Source: JASEJA01 sp038872535
GTDB taxonomy: Archaea > Thermoproteota > Bathyarchaeia > Bathyarchaeales > Bathycorpusculaceae
Reading direction: 5' to 3'
DNA length: 64,000 bases
Assembly: GCA_038872535.1 (NCBI GenBank)
Contig: JAVZJY010000004.1
Location: 27,987-91,986, forward strand
Within the stretch, counting starts at the first letter, position 1. Each line of letters opens with the position of its first letter. Under the pieces are notes generated by a model. It was given only the letters and a program-made list of their open reading frames with translations, ran no database searches and was not told the DNA's origin. Of the stretch, positions 15,539 to 24,315 are shown piece by piece. A program made the position numbers and the translations under genes.

Positions 15539-16117
15539 TTAAGCCTTCTTGCCCATTTCCCTTATAATCTCATCAACCGTCATTATTTTTGCATTGTAAA
15601 CATATTCTAAATACTTCAATCCTTGCTCATGGTCTTCTTGTGTAAAGGATTCCACTCCATCTTTTGCTATTATTATCTTGTAGCCTCTGAAAAAGGCGTC
15701 TGCTGCCGTATGCCTCACACATATATGTGTATGCAGTCCACCTAAAATGACTGTTTTTGCGCCTTCTCCGTTGTATAGGCTTCTAAGCAGCAGGTCCAAG
15801 CCTGTCTCGTAGAAACTGCTATAGGTTCTCTTTTCGACGATAAAGTCCTCCTCTGTAGGCTTGAGTTCTGGAATAACTTCTGCTCCTTTTGTTCCTTTTA
15901 TGGCGTGTTTTCCCCATTTTGCAACAACTTCAAAGTCTTCTGGATAGTGAGCATCATTGCTGTAAATGACTGGAACGCCATGTTTGCGAGCAGCTTCAAT
16001 TAGCCTTTTAAGGTTTGGAATTATGTGTTTGGCTCTTTCGCATTTTAAGTCGCCAGTGACAAAATCGTTCAGCATGTCAATTATTATTACAGCCTTTCTG
16101 CTCAAGGGCGAAGACAC
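15539..16117 (-). CDS. isochorismatase-family cysteine hydrolase (nicotinamidase-like)
   Basis: A 192-aa Rossmann-type amidohydrolase. The catalytic triad is D14 (IIDMLNDF), K96 (EKRTYSSF) and C133 (THICVRHT). H57 and neighbouring residues of NDAHYPED could hold a metal as in nicotinamidase, which would deamidate nicotinamide for NAD salvage; other family members hydrolyse different amides. GTG at 16117 is used, with TTG four codons later as an alternative. Palindrome copy C lies 19-32 bp upstream, overlapping a TTAAATA promoter element, so it heads the regulated minus-strand group. Confidence 0.88.
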   Translation of the reverse strand: MSSPLSRKAVIIIDMLNDFVTGDLKCERAKHIIPNLKRLIEAARKHGVPVIYSNDAHYPEDFEVVAKWGKHAIKGTKGAEVIPELKPTEEDFIVEKRTYSSFYETGLDLLLRSLYNGEGAKTVILGGLHTHICVRHTAADAFFRGYKIIIAKDGVESFTQEDHEQGLKYLEYVYNAKIMTVDEIIREMGKKA

Positions 16118-16135
16118 CTTCGACGATTTCTGATT

Positions 16136-16149
16136 ATGCCTTATGTCAT
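16136..16149. promoter_or_regulatory. Palindromic operator, copy C (isochorismatase promoter)
   Basis: ATGCCTTATGTCAT matches copies A and B at 12 and 13 of 14 positions. On the minus strand a CTTAAATA TATA-like element overlaps its upstream edge, and the isochorismatase start is 18 bp further on. Confidence 0.6.
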
Positions 16150-16160
16150 ATTTAAGCTAT

Positions 16161-17234
16161 TCATCTTGCACTCTCTAAAGTGTAGAAGTCATCCGTGAAT
16201 TTTTCAGCCTTCCCCTTCTTCACTGAAACCGTGTCTTCTATGCGGATGCCTCCGAAACCAATAATGTATATGCCCGGCTCGATTGTTATCACGTTTCCAA
16301 TTGTTAGTTTATCCTTGCTTTCCATGTTAAGCGTTGGCGGTTCATGAATTTCTAAGCCTACGCCATGGCCTAATCCGTGGACGAAATATTCGCCATATCC
16401 AGCCTTCTCTATGACTTTTCTGGCTGTGTTGTCTATTTCTTTGGCTTTTGCTTTCGGCTTTACTGTTTGGAAGGCTTTTTCCTGAGCCTCTTTAACAACT
16501 TCATAAAGCTTAATTTGTTTATTTGATGGTTTCCCAGCGACAATTGTTCTTGTCATGTCAGAACGGTAATACTTGTAAGCGGCTCCTATATCGACAACAA
16601 CCAAATCCCCTTTACATATCTCTTTATCTGTGCAGCCGCCGTGGGGAAAAGCTGAACGAACGCCGGAAGCCACTATGGTATCAAAGGCTGTTCCCCAAGA
16701 ACCACCTTTTCGCATGGCATGTTCGATTTCCGCAGCAGCCTCATATTCTTTTATGCCAGGCTTAATCACTTCATAGGCAGCTTTCATGCCTTCGCTTGTT
16801 AGTTTTCCAGCCTTCCGCATGAGTTCAAGTTCTTCTTCATCCTTCACCTTACGCAGTTCCCAGACAAGGTCTCCTCTAACCTTTAGTTTTGTTTCGTCGC
16901 GCAATTCTTTTGCTAGTTTGCGGTAGTTCTCAACGTTTAATGTGTCTATGGCTAACTTTTTTATTTTGAAAGCCTTAGTCTGCTTTGCAATTTTTGCCAA
17001 CAAATTTTCGTTGCGTTTTACCAATTCAACAGTGAAGCCTTTAACTTCGGCTTTTGCCTGTTCATAGTTAACGTTGTAGACATATGCTTTGCCCTCACCA
17101 GTTTTTGGTATTAACACGCATGCTAACCCAGGACAACTTGAAAAGTACAAAGTGTTAATTTCGTTTGTAATCAAAAACCCGTCGAAGCCCTTTTGTTCAA
17201 AAGCTTTTTGTTTTAAAGCTTCTACTCTGTTCAC
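16161..17234 (-). CDS. pepQ: Xaa-Pro dipeptidase (M24B)
   Basis: A 357-aa creatinase-fold metallopeptidase releasing proline from Xaa-Pro dipeptides. The N-terminal domain (1-125) precedes the pita-bread domain, in which all five metal ligands are visible: VVDIGA (Asp), YRSDMTRT (Asp), HGLGHGVG (His), TIEPGIY (Glu) and GIRIEDTV (Glu). HEPP supplies the active-site His. The start is GTG at 17234, with GGAAGGTG upstream. It is a stand-alone gene between the MoaD-like protein and the isochorismatase. It is a housekeeping peptidase that fits a peptide-using anaerobe. Confidence 0.93.
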   Translation of the reverse strand: MNRVEALKQKAFEQKGFDGFLITNEINTLYFSSCPGLACVLIPKTGEGKAYVYNVNYEQAKAEVKGFTVELVKRNENLLAKIAKQTKAFKIKKLAIDTLNVENYRKLAKELRDETKLKVRGDLVWELRKVKDEEELELMRKAGKLTSEGMKAAYEVIKPGIKEYEAAAEIEHAMRKGGSWGTAFDTIVASGVRSAFPHGGCTDKEICKGDLVVVDIGAAYKYYRSDMTRTIVAGKPSNKQIKLYEVVKEAQEKAFQTVKPKAKAKEIDNTARKVIEKAGYGEYFVHGLGHGVGLEIHEPPTLNMESKDKLTIGNVITIEPGIYIIGFGGIRIEDTVSVKKGKAEKFTDDFYTLESAR

Positions 17235-17310
17235 TTTTTCACCTTCCGGAAAGCAATCATAAATGGCTGTTTAGTTTAAAATCTTTTGCAAAAAGAATCA
17301 AATTTCCGCG

Positions 17311-17601
17311 TTATCCACCGCTAACTATGGGAAGTAAAGCCACATGGTCCCCGTTTTTAAGTTTTGTTTTGATACCGTTTAACTGGTTGAGCAGATAACC
17401 GTTTACTGTGATTATGTAGTTGTTCTTTACATCCGTGCCCTTCGGTTCATAAAGAGCCTTTTGAAAGGGTTCACCATATCTTTCAGAAAGCCTTGCCAAT
17501 AAGTCTGCTATGGAAGAGTCTTCGCTAATTTCAACTTCTTCCATTCGACCACTTTTGATAATATTTTTTATATGACCGAAGTATTCAACCTTAACTTTCA
17601 A
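17311..17601 (-). CDS. MoaD/ThiS-like ubiquitin-fold sulfur carrier (SAMP-like)
   Basis: A 96-aa beta-grasp protein ending in VSGG. That C-terminal Gly-Gly is the site of adenylation and thiocarboxylation in MoaD and in archaeal SAMP modifiers. The IVTVNGYLLNQLNGIKTKLKNGDHVALLPIVSGG-type end is the MoaD pattern, seen here from about residue 63. The start is TTG, with GAGGT 6-7 bp upstream. A molybdopterin role would serve the tungstopterin AOR at 29.4 kb; protein modification is equally possible. No E1-like gene is nearby. Confidence 0.85.
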   Translation of the reverse strand: MKVKVEYFGHIKNIIKSGRMEEVEISEDSSIADLLARLSERYGEPFQKALYEPKGTDVKNNYIITVNGYLLNQLNGIKTKLKNGDHVALLPIVSGG

Positions 17602-17728
17602 GGCGAAACCTCAAGGGCTTCTATAATATCATGGCTCAAGCTCGTTATATAATTGTTTCACCCCTTTTAATCGCTAAATTAATATCGGTTATACCCCTAA
17701 CGTTTCATGTCTTTAGGAAGTTTGTAAA

Positions 17729-18259
17729 ATGAAAGAAGAAGTTCCAGTTTCTGAAGGGTTAAGGCAATTCCCAATCAGACCAGTTTATTTAGTTTCAACG
17801 GAGCATAAAGGCAAAAAGAATATTATAACCGTCGGCATGTTCGCTTTCTTCTCTGGAAAACCAACATTGGTTGGTGTTGGCATTGCCCCTTCAAGATACT
17901 CCTTTGAATTAATTCACCAAAGTAAAGAGTATGTAGTCAACGCTGTTGACGAGAATCTTATTGAGGCTGCACGGATTTGTGGTAAGAAATCAGGGCGAGA
18001 AGTGGATAAATTTGAACTGGCGAAGCTTACTCCAGAAAAGGGAAGCAAAGTAAATGCGCCTCTCATCAAAGAGAGTCCCGTTAGCATTGAATGTAAGGTT
18101 ATTAAAGAAGTTGAAGTCGGCGACCACGTTTGGTTTATAGGCGAAGTGCTTGCTGCTCACGTTCGCAAAGGATACAAGTGGAGTGAGGGTTTACTGTTCA
18201 AGTGGATAGGTGAAGACGGCTTCTTCTATAAAGTTGGAGAAGAGATAGGCATATACTAA
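17729..18259 (+). CDS. flavin reductase-like (FMN-binding) protein
   Basis: A 176-aa split-barrel flavoprotein of the DIM6/NTAB group. VSTEHKGKKNIITVGMFAF corresponds to the FMN-binding strand-turn, and GIAPSRYSFELI and FVVNA-like strands (YVVNAVDENL) are typical. In archaea such proteins act as FMN reductases or electron-transfer flavoproteins; the substrate is not defined. The N-terminus is normal (ATG at 17729). It is followed 25 bp later by a CxxxCC protein gene, so the pair may be co-transcribed. It is divergent from the MoaD-like gene, with 127 bp between start codons. Confidence 0.85.
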   Translation: MKEEVPVSEGLRQFPIRPVYLVSTEHKGKKNIITVGMFAFFSGKPTLVGVGIAPSRYSFELIHQSKEYVVNAVDENLIEAARICGKKSGREVDKFELAKLTPEKGSKVNAPLIKESPVSIECKVIKEVEVGDHVWFIGEVLAAHVRKGYKWSEGLLFKWIGEDGFFYKVGEEIGIY

Positions 18260-18283
18260 ACGCATTTTACTGAGAGACAACGC

Positions 18284-18718
18284 TTGGATTTTGAATATCC
18301 CAAAAGTGTTCGTTTCATATGCGAGAAATGTGCCGTATGCTGCGGCGACACCAAAGAAAGGGTTAGGTCCATTCTTCTCTTAAAGAAAGAGGCTGAACGC
18401 ATAGCAAAGAAAACTCTAAAAGATATTGAAGAGTTCGCTGAAAAGGTTGAAGGCGCACAGCCTTACGTTTACCGTATGAGAAAAACTGCTGAAGGAACAT
18501 GCGTATTCCTTAAGGACAGTTTGTGCTCCATTTACCAGATAAGACCGTTAATATGCAGATTCTATCCATTCCAACTTAACAATAAAAATGGCAGATTCGA
18601 GTTCGCATACACAACTGAATGTCCAAACATTGGTAAAGGTCCAAAATTGAAAAAGAAGTTTTTTGAAAAGCTCCTTAGAGAATTCGTGAAAATTATGAAT
18701 GAAAATACTTCTCATTGA
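18284..18718 (+). CDS. YkgJ-type CxxxCC cysteine-cluster protein
   Basis: A 144-aa protein of the YkgJ/zinc- or iron-chelating family. The cysteines are CEKCAVCCG (about residues 13-21), CVFL, CSIYQIRPLICRFYPF (about 83-98) and ECPNIG. The CCG...RP..CR.YPF signature defines the family, thought to hold an Fe-S cluster or metal; biochemical function is not established. The start is TTG at 18284. It lies directly downstream of the flavin reductase-like gene, suggesting an electron-transfer pair, by context only. Confidence 0.82.
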   Translation: MDFEYPKSVRFICEKCAVCCGDTKERVRSILLLKKEAERIAKKTLKDIEEFAEKVEGAQPYVYRMRKTAEGTCVFLKDSLCSIYQIRPLICRFYPFQLNNKNGRFEFAYTTECPNIGKGPKLKKKFFEKLLREFVKIMNENTSH

Positions 18719-18764
18719 CAATTCTTTTATGTTTCTCAAACAGTCTAGTTTTTAGGTGTCCTCA

Positions 18765-20447
18765 ATGTTGTTTGGCAAGCAGATGTTGAAGGAGATTCGT
18801 AAACGGAAAAAGGAATGGGAGAAAGAAACTGTATCAAAAAGTTTGGAAAAGCTTCCGGAAAAGGCTGAATTCTCAACAAGTTCTGGCATTCCCGTAAATA
18901 GGGTTTACACGCCAGTTGACATTGAAAAGCTTGACTATTTAAAAGATTTAGGTTTTCCAGGAGAATATCCCTTCACCCGCGGCGTTTATCCAACAATGTA
19001 TAGGGCTAGATTATGGACTATGAGACAATATGCTGGCTTCGGCACTGCTGAACAGACAAATCAGCGCTTTAAATATCTATTACAGCAGGGACAAAGGGGC
19101 TTAAGTGTGGCTTTCGACTTTCCAACACAAGTTGGTTATGACTGCGACCACCCCATGGCACGGGGTGAAGTTGGAAGGGCTGGCGTAAGTGTCAGCACTT
19201 TAAGGGACATGGAAGTCGTCTTTGAGGGAATTCCATTAAAGGAAATCACGACATCCATGACCATTAACGCTCCAGCAACAGTTTTGCTTGCCATGTATGT
19301 TGCTGTTGGACAAAAACAGGGCGCTGAACCATCCCAGTTGGGTGGAACCGTGCAGAATGACATTTTGAAAGAGTATGCAGCTAGAGGCATGTACATTTTT
19401 CCACCTAAACCCTCTATGAGGCTGGTAACAGACATATTTGAGTACTGCTCTCAACACATGCCCCAATGGAACACTATAAGCATAAGCGGCTACCACATCC
19501 GCGAGGCTGGCGCAACAGCAGTTCAAGAAGTAGCCTTCACATTAGCAAACGCCATCGCCTACGTACAAGCAGCCATCGACAGAGGTTTAGATTTGGACAA
19601 ATTTGCAGGTAGATTATCTTTCTTCTTTGCGTCTCACAACAATTTCTTCGAAGAAGTTGCCAAATTCAGAGCTGCAAGAAGGTTGTGGGCTAAAATAATG
19701 CGGGAACGCTTCAAAGCAAAAAATCCAGCCTCATGGATGTTACGGTTTCACACTCAAACTTCTGGTGTTGCCCTAACAGCCCAGCAACCATACAACAATA
19801 TTATTAGGGTTACCCTTCAAGCTTTGGCTGCTGTTTTAGGTGGAACCCAATCTTTGCACACAAACTCTTTTGATGAAGCTTATGCATTGCCAAGCGAGCA
19901 AGCCGTGACGGTTGCCCTTAGAACTCAACAGATAATAGCTTACGAAAGTGGAGTAGCCGACACCATAGACCCACTTGCAGGTTCATATTATGTGGAGTAC
20001 TTGACAAATCAGATAGAAGAAAGGGCGGCGAAATACATTGAAAAAATTGATGAAATGGGAGGAGCTGTTGCTGCCATTGAGAAGGGTTTCATGCAGCGAG
20101 AAATCGTGGAAAGCGCTTATCGCTTCCAGAGAGAAGTGGAAACAAAGAAGCGCATAGTTGTTGGCGTGAACGAGTTTGTAACGCAGGAGAAAACGCCAAT
20201 AAAAATTTTACAGATAGACCCAGAAATAGAAAAGAAACTTGCGGAACGCTTAAAACAAATAAAACAGCAAAGAAGCCAAGCGAAAGTTAAAGAAGCCCTA
20301 GAAAAGTTGCGCTTGGCAGCTGAGAAAGAAAATGTGAATCTCATGCCATTTATAATTCAAGCAGTAAAAGAATATGTAACCATAGGAGAAATATGCAACA
20401 CTTTACGCGAGGTTTTCGGCGAGTATAAACCGCCTTCCATCTTCTAA
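18765..20447 (+). CDS. mcmA1: methylmalonyl-CoA mutase, large (catalytic) subunit
   Basis: The TIM-barrel subunit interconverts succinyl-CoA and (R)-methylmalonyl-CoA using adenosylcobalamin. The CoA-barrel starts at about residue 45 (YTPVDIEKLDYLKDLGFPGEYPFTRG), and TMRQYAGFG, VAFDFPTQ, GYDCDHP and RIWARIMRER-like motifs are present. Length (560 aa) equals the archaeal split form, in which the B12-binding domain is a separate protein; that small subunit is not in this window. I use the ATG at 18765, which has AGGTG 6 bp upstream, instead of GTG at 18756. It is convergent with the biotin-carrier gene, overlapping by 3 bp at the stops. The epimerase gene is at 25.4 kb. Confidence 0.95.
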   Translation: MLFGKQMLKEIRKRKKEWEKETVSKSLEKLPEKAEFSTSSGIPVNRVYTPVDIEKLDYLKDLGFPGEYPFTRGVYPTMYRARLWTMRQYAGFGTAEQTNQRFKYLLQQGQRGLSVAFDFPTQVGYDCDHPMARGEVGRAGVSVSTLRDMEVVFEGIPLKEITTSMTINAPATVLLAMYVAVGQKQGAEPSQLGGTVQNDILKEYAARGMYIFPPKPSMRLVTDIFEYCSQHMPQWNTISISGYHIREAGATAVQEVAFTLANAIAYVQAAIDRGLDLDKFAGRLSFFFASHNNFFEEVAKFRAARRLWAKIMRERFKAKNPASWMLRFHTQTSGVALTAQQPYNNIIRVTLQALAAVLGGTQSLHTNSFDEAYALPSEQAVTVALRTQQIIAYESGVADTIDPLAGSYYVEYLTNQIEERAAKYIEKIDEMGGAVAAIEKGFMQREIVESAYRFQREVETKKRIVVGVNEFVTQEKTPIKILQIDPEIEKKLAERLKQIKQQRSQAKVKEALEKLRLAAEKENVNLMPFIIQAVKEYVTIGEICNTLREVFGEYKPPSIF

Positions 20448-20998
20448 ATGATGATGAAAAGAGCTTCGCCTTCGCTAACCGAAGAACCTTCAGAAATGAG
20501 TATTTCTTGAACGGTCCCACTTTTTGGGGCTGTAATCTCATTTTCCATTTTCATGGCTTCAAGAATGCAAAGAACTTGTCCAGCTTTCACTTGTTCTCCT
20601 TTCTTGACTTTTATTGAAAGAATTTTCCCTGTCATTGGCGCAGATACGGCCCCTTCCATTGCTGGCTTCAGTTCCACAGTTCTTGTGATAGGTGTTACCG
20701 GCGCAGTTTCAACCGTTGTCACAATAGGCTTTTTTATTGGAGTTTTTATTTCTGCCTTAAAAACTGCCTCTTCAACTTTAACCGAAAAAGGCTCTTCCCT
20801 TTTTAGTTCTGGCAAACTTACCCCGTATGTTTTGCCATCAATATTTATGGAAAAACCCTTTTCTAACTTAGGCTTTTCCGCTAGTAACTCCACTTTTAAA
20901 GGCTTCCCATCCATTTTCACTATGAAAGTATTCTCTCCAGTTTTTGCCAGCTCGATTTTTCTTGGTTTGCCGTCGATGAAGACTTCGTAAACTGGCAT
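20444..20998 (-). CDS. biotin carboxyl carrier protein (1.3S-type)
   Basis: A 184-aa biotin/lipoyl-attachment protein. The C-terminal hammerhead (about residues 110-184) contains the biotinylation motif EAMKMENEI. The N-terminal 100 residues carry three similar beta-hairpins (FIDGKPRKIEL, KMDGKPLKVEL, NIDGKTYGVSL), an extension typical of archaeal pyruvate carboxylase B-type carriers. The ATG at 20998 lies one base from the stop of the carboxyltransferase gene. It would shuttle carboxyl groups between the 12S-like and 5S-like subunits encoded immediately upstream. Biotinylation is presumably by the BirA at 24.3 kb. Confidence 0.93.
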   Translation of the reverse strand: MPVYEVFIDGKPRKIELAKTGENTFIVKMDGKPLKVELLAEKPKLEKGFSINIDGKTYGVSLPELKREEPFSVKVEEAVFKAEIKTPIKKPIVTTVETAPVTPITRTVELKPAMEGAVSAPMTGKILSIKVKKGEQVKAGQVLCILEAMKMENEITAPKSGTVQEILISEGSSVSEGEALFIII

Positions 20999-20999
20999 T

Positions 21000-22541
21000 T
21001 TAAACACCAAGTTCCAAGGTTTTTCGTCCAGCCAAGACCCAAGCAGATGATGCACCTTTTGCTCGTAAAGGTATCAATGCTTTGGTTTTTCCTAAACTTT
21101 TTATGTAGGTGGCAACAGCCACGGAAACTGCGGCAACATCCTCTAACTCTGCAGCCCTTTCTGGTGGAATTTCAGCTTTGGTTTCTTCCTTTTTTGCTTT
21201 TCTTCTTTTGAAGAATTCTAATGCTATTTGTGGGAAAAGTGCATATGTTATTTTGTCCTCTTCGCTTTCAATGTAGGGTTTTACTTCCTCTGGAATTTTG
21301 TCAAGGGCGCTTTCTAATAGATCGGCGGGACGACAAGTTATGGGTTCCTCGTCGCCTATTATCTTCTTTTTAACTTTGGGGTCTATGGGGGCTGGCGGTT
21401 TTCCATAAAAACCCTTTACATAATCCTTTATCTCTTTTGGCACTATGCTGTAACGTTTACCAGAAATAACATTGAAAACGGCTTGTATGCCCACAAGCTG
21501 ACTTGTAGGCGTTACCAATGGAGGATAGCCCAACTCTTTCCTAACCCTCGGAACCTCTTCAAGAACTTCCTTAAGTCTGTCAAGTGCCTTCTGTTCCCTT
21601 AATTGTTCGAGGAGGTTGGAGAACATTCCGCCAGGAATTTGGTGTACAATAATGGATGGGTCAACCTGTTCAGCTTTTTTGTCTATAAGCTTTAGTGGGT
21701 CATAATATTTTTCTCGCAGTTCTCTGAAGTAATCTGCAATCTCGCTTAAAAGTTCCAAGTCAAGTCTTGGGTCGTATGGCGTTCCCTTTAAAGCGGCTAC
21801 AATGGATTCGACTGGTGGTTGTGATGTGCCCCATGCTAGGGGCGAAAAGGCTGTGTCGATTATGTCTACTCCAGCTTCGCATGCGCGGAGGTATGTCATC
21901 ATAACCATGCCGCTTGTGCTGTGACTGTGCAAGTGTATTGGTAGGTTTATCTCCTTTTTTAGGGCTGTTATAAGCTCGTAGGCTGGTTGTGGCGCGAGCA
22001 TTCCAGCCATGTCTTTTATGCATATGGAATCACAGTCAAGTTCAGCCAATTCTTTGGCAACTTTAACGTAATATTGTATTGTGTGGACTGGGCTTATGGT
22101 GTAGCAGATAGTGCCTTGGGCATGTTTGCCAACTTTTTTAACGGTTTTTATTGCTACTTCCATGTTTCTTATGTCGTTTAAAGCGTCAAAAACTCGAAAT
22201 ATGTCTATGCCATTTTCAGCTGCTTTCTCAACAAATTTTATTAGAACATCGTCGGGATAATTGCGATAGCCAACTATGTTCTGACCTCGCAAAAGCATCT
22301 GAAAAGGCGTCTTTTTTATGCGACGCTTTAGTTGGCGTATTCTCTCCCACGGGTCTTCGCCTAAATATCGTATGCAAACGTCAAATGTGGCTCCTCCCCA
22401 CATCTCCAAAGAGAAAAAGCCCACTTGGTCAATTTTTTCAGCTATTGGAAGCATAGCATCAGTGCGCATTCTTGTAGCCATCAAAGACTGATGAGCATCT
22501 CTGAACGTGGTGTCGGTGATTTTAACTGGTTTCGAAGTCAT
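21000..22541 (-). CDS. pyruvate/oxaloacetate carboxyltransferase (5S / PycB / OadA-like) subunit
   Basis: A 513-aa TIM-barrel carboxyltransferase that moves CO2 between biotin and pyruvate/oxaloacetate. Motifs are TDTTFRDAHQSL, EMWGGATFD, RGQNIVGYRNY, RVFDALND, the metal-binding HLHSH (His pair) and IKDMAG with the carbamylated-lysine region CIKDM. The family is shared by transcarboxylase 5S, PycB and OadA; sequence alone does not separate them. The gene lies between the 12S-like subunit and the biotin carrier. No biotin carboxylase gene is present nearby, which favours transcarboxylase use. A TATA-like element upstream suggests it may also have its own promoter. Confidence 0.92.
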   Translation of the reverse strand: MTSKPVKITDTTFRDAHQSLMATRMRTDAMLPIAEKIDQVGFFSLEMWGGATFDVCIRYLGEDPWERIRQLKRRIKKTPFQMLLRGQNIVGYRNYPDDVLIKFVEKAAENGIDIFRVFDALNDIRNMEVAIKTVKKVGKHAQGTICYTISPVHTIQYYVKVAKELAELDCDSICIKDMAGMLAPQPAYELITALKKEINLPIHLHSHSTSGMVMMTYLRACEAGVDIIDTAFSPLAWGTSQPPVESIVAALKGTPYDPRLDLELLSEIADYFRELREKYYDPLKLIDKKAEQVDPSIIVHQIPGGMFSNLLEQLREQKALDRLKEVLEEVPRVRKELGYPPLVTPTSQLVGIQAVFNVISGKRYSIVPKEIKDYVKGFYGKPPAPIDPKVKKKIIGDEEPITCRPADLLESALDKIPEEVKPYIESEEDKITYALFPQIALEFFKRRKAKKEETKAEIPPERAAELEDVAAVSVAVATYIKSLGKTKALIPLRAKGASSAWVLAGRKTLELGV

Positions 22542-22678
22542 AAATTGCCTAGCCCCTCTAAGTATTTTTAGAGTTTGAAAGATGGTTATGCTACTATTAA
22601 TTTGTAATGGTGAGTTTAAGTTCTTTTCAGATTATTTCGTGCCATTTCTTCTTTCAAGCCTTAAAAGGCTCCTTAAAA

Positions 22679-24247
22679 TTACAATGGTATGTTTCCATGC
22701 TTTCTGGAAGGCCTAGGCTCCCGTTTTGTGAGTAAGCTTTCTAAAGCGCTTATAAGTTTCGGTCTTGTTTCTGCTGGTTCAATTACCTCGTCTATGTAGC
22801 CCTTCTGGGCTGCCACATAGGGATTTGCAAACTTTTGGCGATACTCACTTACAAGTTCCATCCGTTTTTGCTCTGGATTTTCAGCTTCAGCTATTTCCTT
22901 TCTGAAAATTATGTTTATGGCGCCTTGAGGTCCCATCACGGCTATTTCGGCTGTTGGCCAAGCATAGTTTATGTCTGCGCCTGAATGTTTAGAGCCCATG
23001 ACGTCGTAGGCTCCGCCATAAGATTTTCGTAGTATGGTGGTGATTTTTGGCACGGTTGCTTCACAATAAGCGTATAAAAGTTTTGAACCATGCCTTATTA
23101 TTCCGCCGTGTTCCTGCTCAAGACCTGGCAAAAAGCCTGGCACGTCCACGAATGTTATTATTGGAATGTTAAAGCAGTCGCAGAAACGTATGAAGCGTCC
23201 AGCTTTCATGCTGCTGTTTATGTCTAGGGCTCCAGCATAATGCAATGGCTGATTGGCTACTATGCCAACTGTTTTGCCATTTAACCTTGCAAAGCCTATA
23301 ACAATGTTCTGCGCCCATAAGGGCTGAATTTCAAAGAACTCACCATTATCAACTACACGAGTAATAATCTCTTTAACATCATAAGGCTTGTCTGGGTCGT
23401 CTGGAAGAATCCTAGCTAAATCTTCATCGGTGCGGTCTGGGTTGTCTGTAGGCTCTGCTGCTGGTGGGTCTTCAAGATAATTGCTTGGCAAATAACTCAA
23501 AAGTTTCTTAATAATTTGCATGCAATGCTCTTCACTTTGGGCTATGAAATGTGCCACACCGCTGGTTGTGCTATGCACCATAGCGCCGCCTAATTCTTCA
23601 AAAGTAACCTCTTGACCCAAGGCAGCTTTAACAACATCCGGACCAGTGATAAACATGTGACTTGTCTTGTCAACCATGATTATGAAGTCTGTTAGGGCAG
23701 GGGAATAGACGGCTCCACCTGCGCATGGTCCCATTATAGCGCTTATCTGTGGGATAACCCCTGAGCTTATCACGTTTCTGAAGAAAATGTCCCCATAGCC
23801 AGCAAGGCTTGCCACGCCTTCTTGTATGCGTGCCCCACCACTATCATTTAAGCCTATCACGGGCGCTCCAGCTTTTAGGGCTAAATCCATTATTTTGCAA
23901 ACCTTTTTTGCAAACATTTCGCCTAATGAACCGCCAAAAACAGTGAAGTCTTGGCTGAAAACGTATACGAGTCTGCCTTCTATTGTGCCATAACCAGTAA
24001 CAACACCATCGCCTAAAAATTTCTTTTCAGCCATGCCAAATTCTGTGCATTGATGAACCACGAAACGGTCAAGCTCATTGAAACTGCCAGGATCAAGCAG
24101 CAACTCAATACGCTCACGAGCTGTCAGCTTGCCCTTAGCATGTTGCTCTTCAATGCGCTTTTGTCCACCGCCAAGTTTGGCTTGCTCATTTAATTCCCGT
24201 AAACGCTTAACCTTCTCATCAACACTAGGCTCTTTTATAAAGCCCAT
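22679..24247 (-). CDS. methylmalonyl-CoA/propionyl-CoA carboxyltransferase (12S / MmdA / PccB-like)
   Basis: A 522-aa crotonase-fold carboxyltransferase with two tandem domains. The oxyanion loops are visible: GGARIQEG with GPCAGGAVYSPALTDF in the N-half, and VDVPGFLPG with SYGGAYDVMGSKH in the C-half. It transfers carboxyl between biotin and propionyl-CoA/methylmalonyl-CoA. The same fold serves propionyl-CoA carboxylase, the decarboxylase MmdA and the 12S subunit of transcarboxylase. GAGGGAATTAGGG precedes the ATG. It is followed by the 5S-like and biotin-carrier genes and preceded by birA, an order that fits a transcarboxylase-like complex. No Na+-pump beta subunit is visible. Confidence 0.93.
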   Translation of the reverse strand: MGFIKEPSVDEKVKRLRELNEQAKLGGGQKRIEEQHAKGKLTARERIELLLDPGSFNELDRFVVHQCTEFGMAEKKFLGDGVVTGYGTIEGRLVYVFSQDFTVFGGSLGEMFAKKVCKIMDLALKAGAPVIGLNDSGGARIQEGVASLAGYGDIFFRNVISSGVIPQISAIMGPCAGGAVYSPALTDFIIMVDKTSHMFITGPDVVKAALGQEVTFEELGGAMVHSTTSGVAHFIAQSEEHCMQIIKKLLSYLPSNYLEDPPAAEPTDNPDRTDEDLARILPDDPDKPYDVKEIITRVVDNGEFFEIQPLWAQNIVIGFARLNGKTVGIVANQPLHYAGALDINSSMKAGRFIRFCDCFNIPIITFVDVPGFLPGLEQEHGGIIRHGSKLLYAYCEATVPKITTILRKSYGGAYDVMGSKHSGADINYAWPTAEIAVMGPQGAINIIFRKEIAEAENPEQKRMELVSEYRQKFANPYVAAQKGYIDEVIEPAETRPKLISALESLLTKREPRPSRKHGNIPL

Positions 24248-24315
24248 CCCTAATTCCCTCTCGCCTTTGAGGTATAGCGTCTCAGATATTTAGAATATAC
24301 GGAAAAGGAAACTTG

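Noticed and set aside
22657..22670. AGCCTT-AA-AAGGCT inverted repeat after the 12S-like gene, possible terminator
   Set aside because: Six-base arms with almost no loop and no clear T tract on the transcribed strand; too weak to call.
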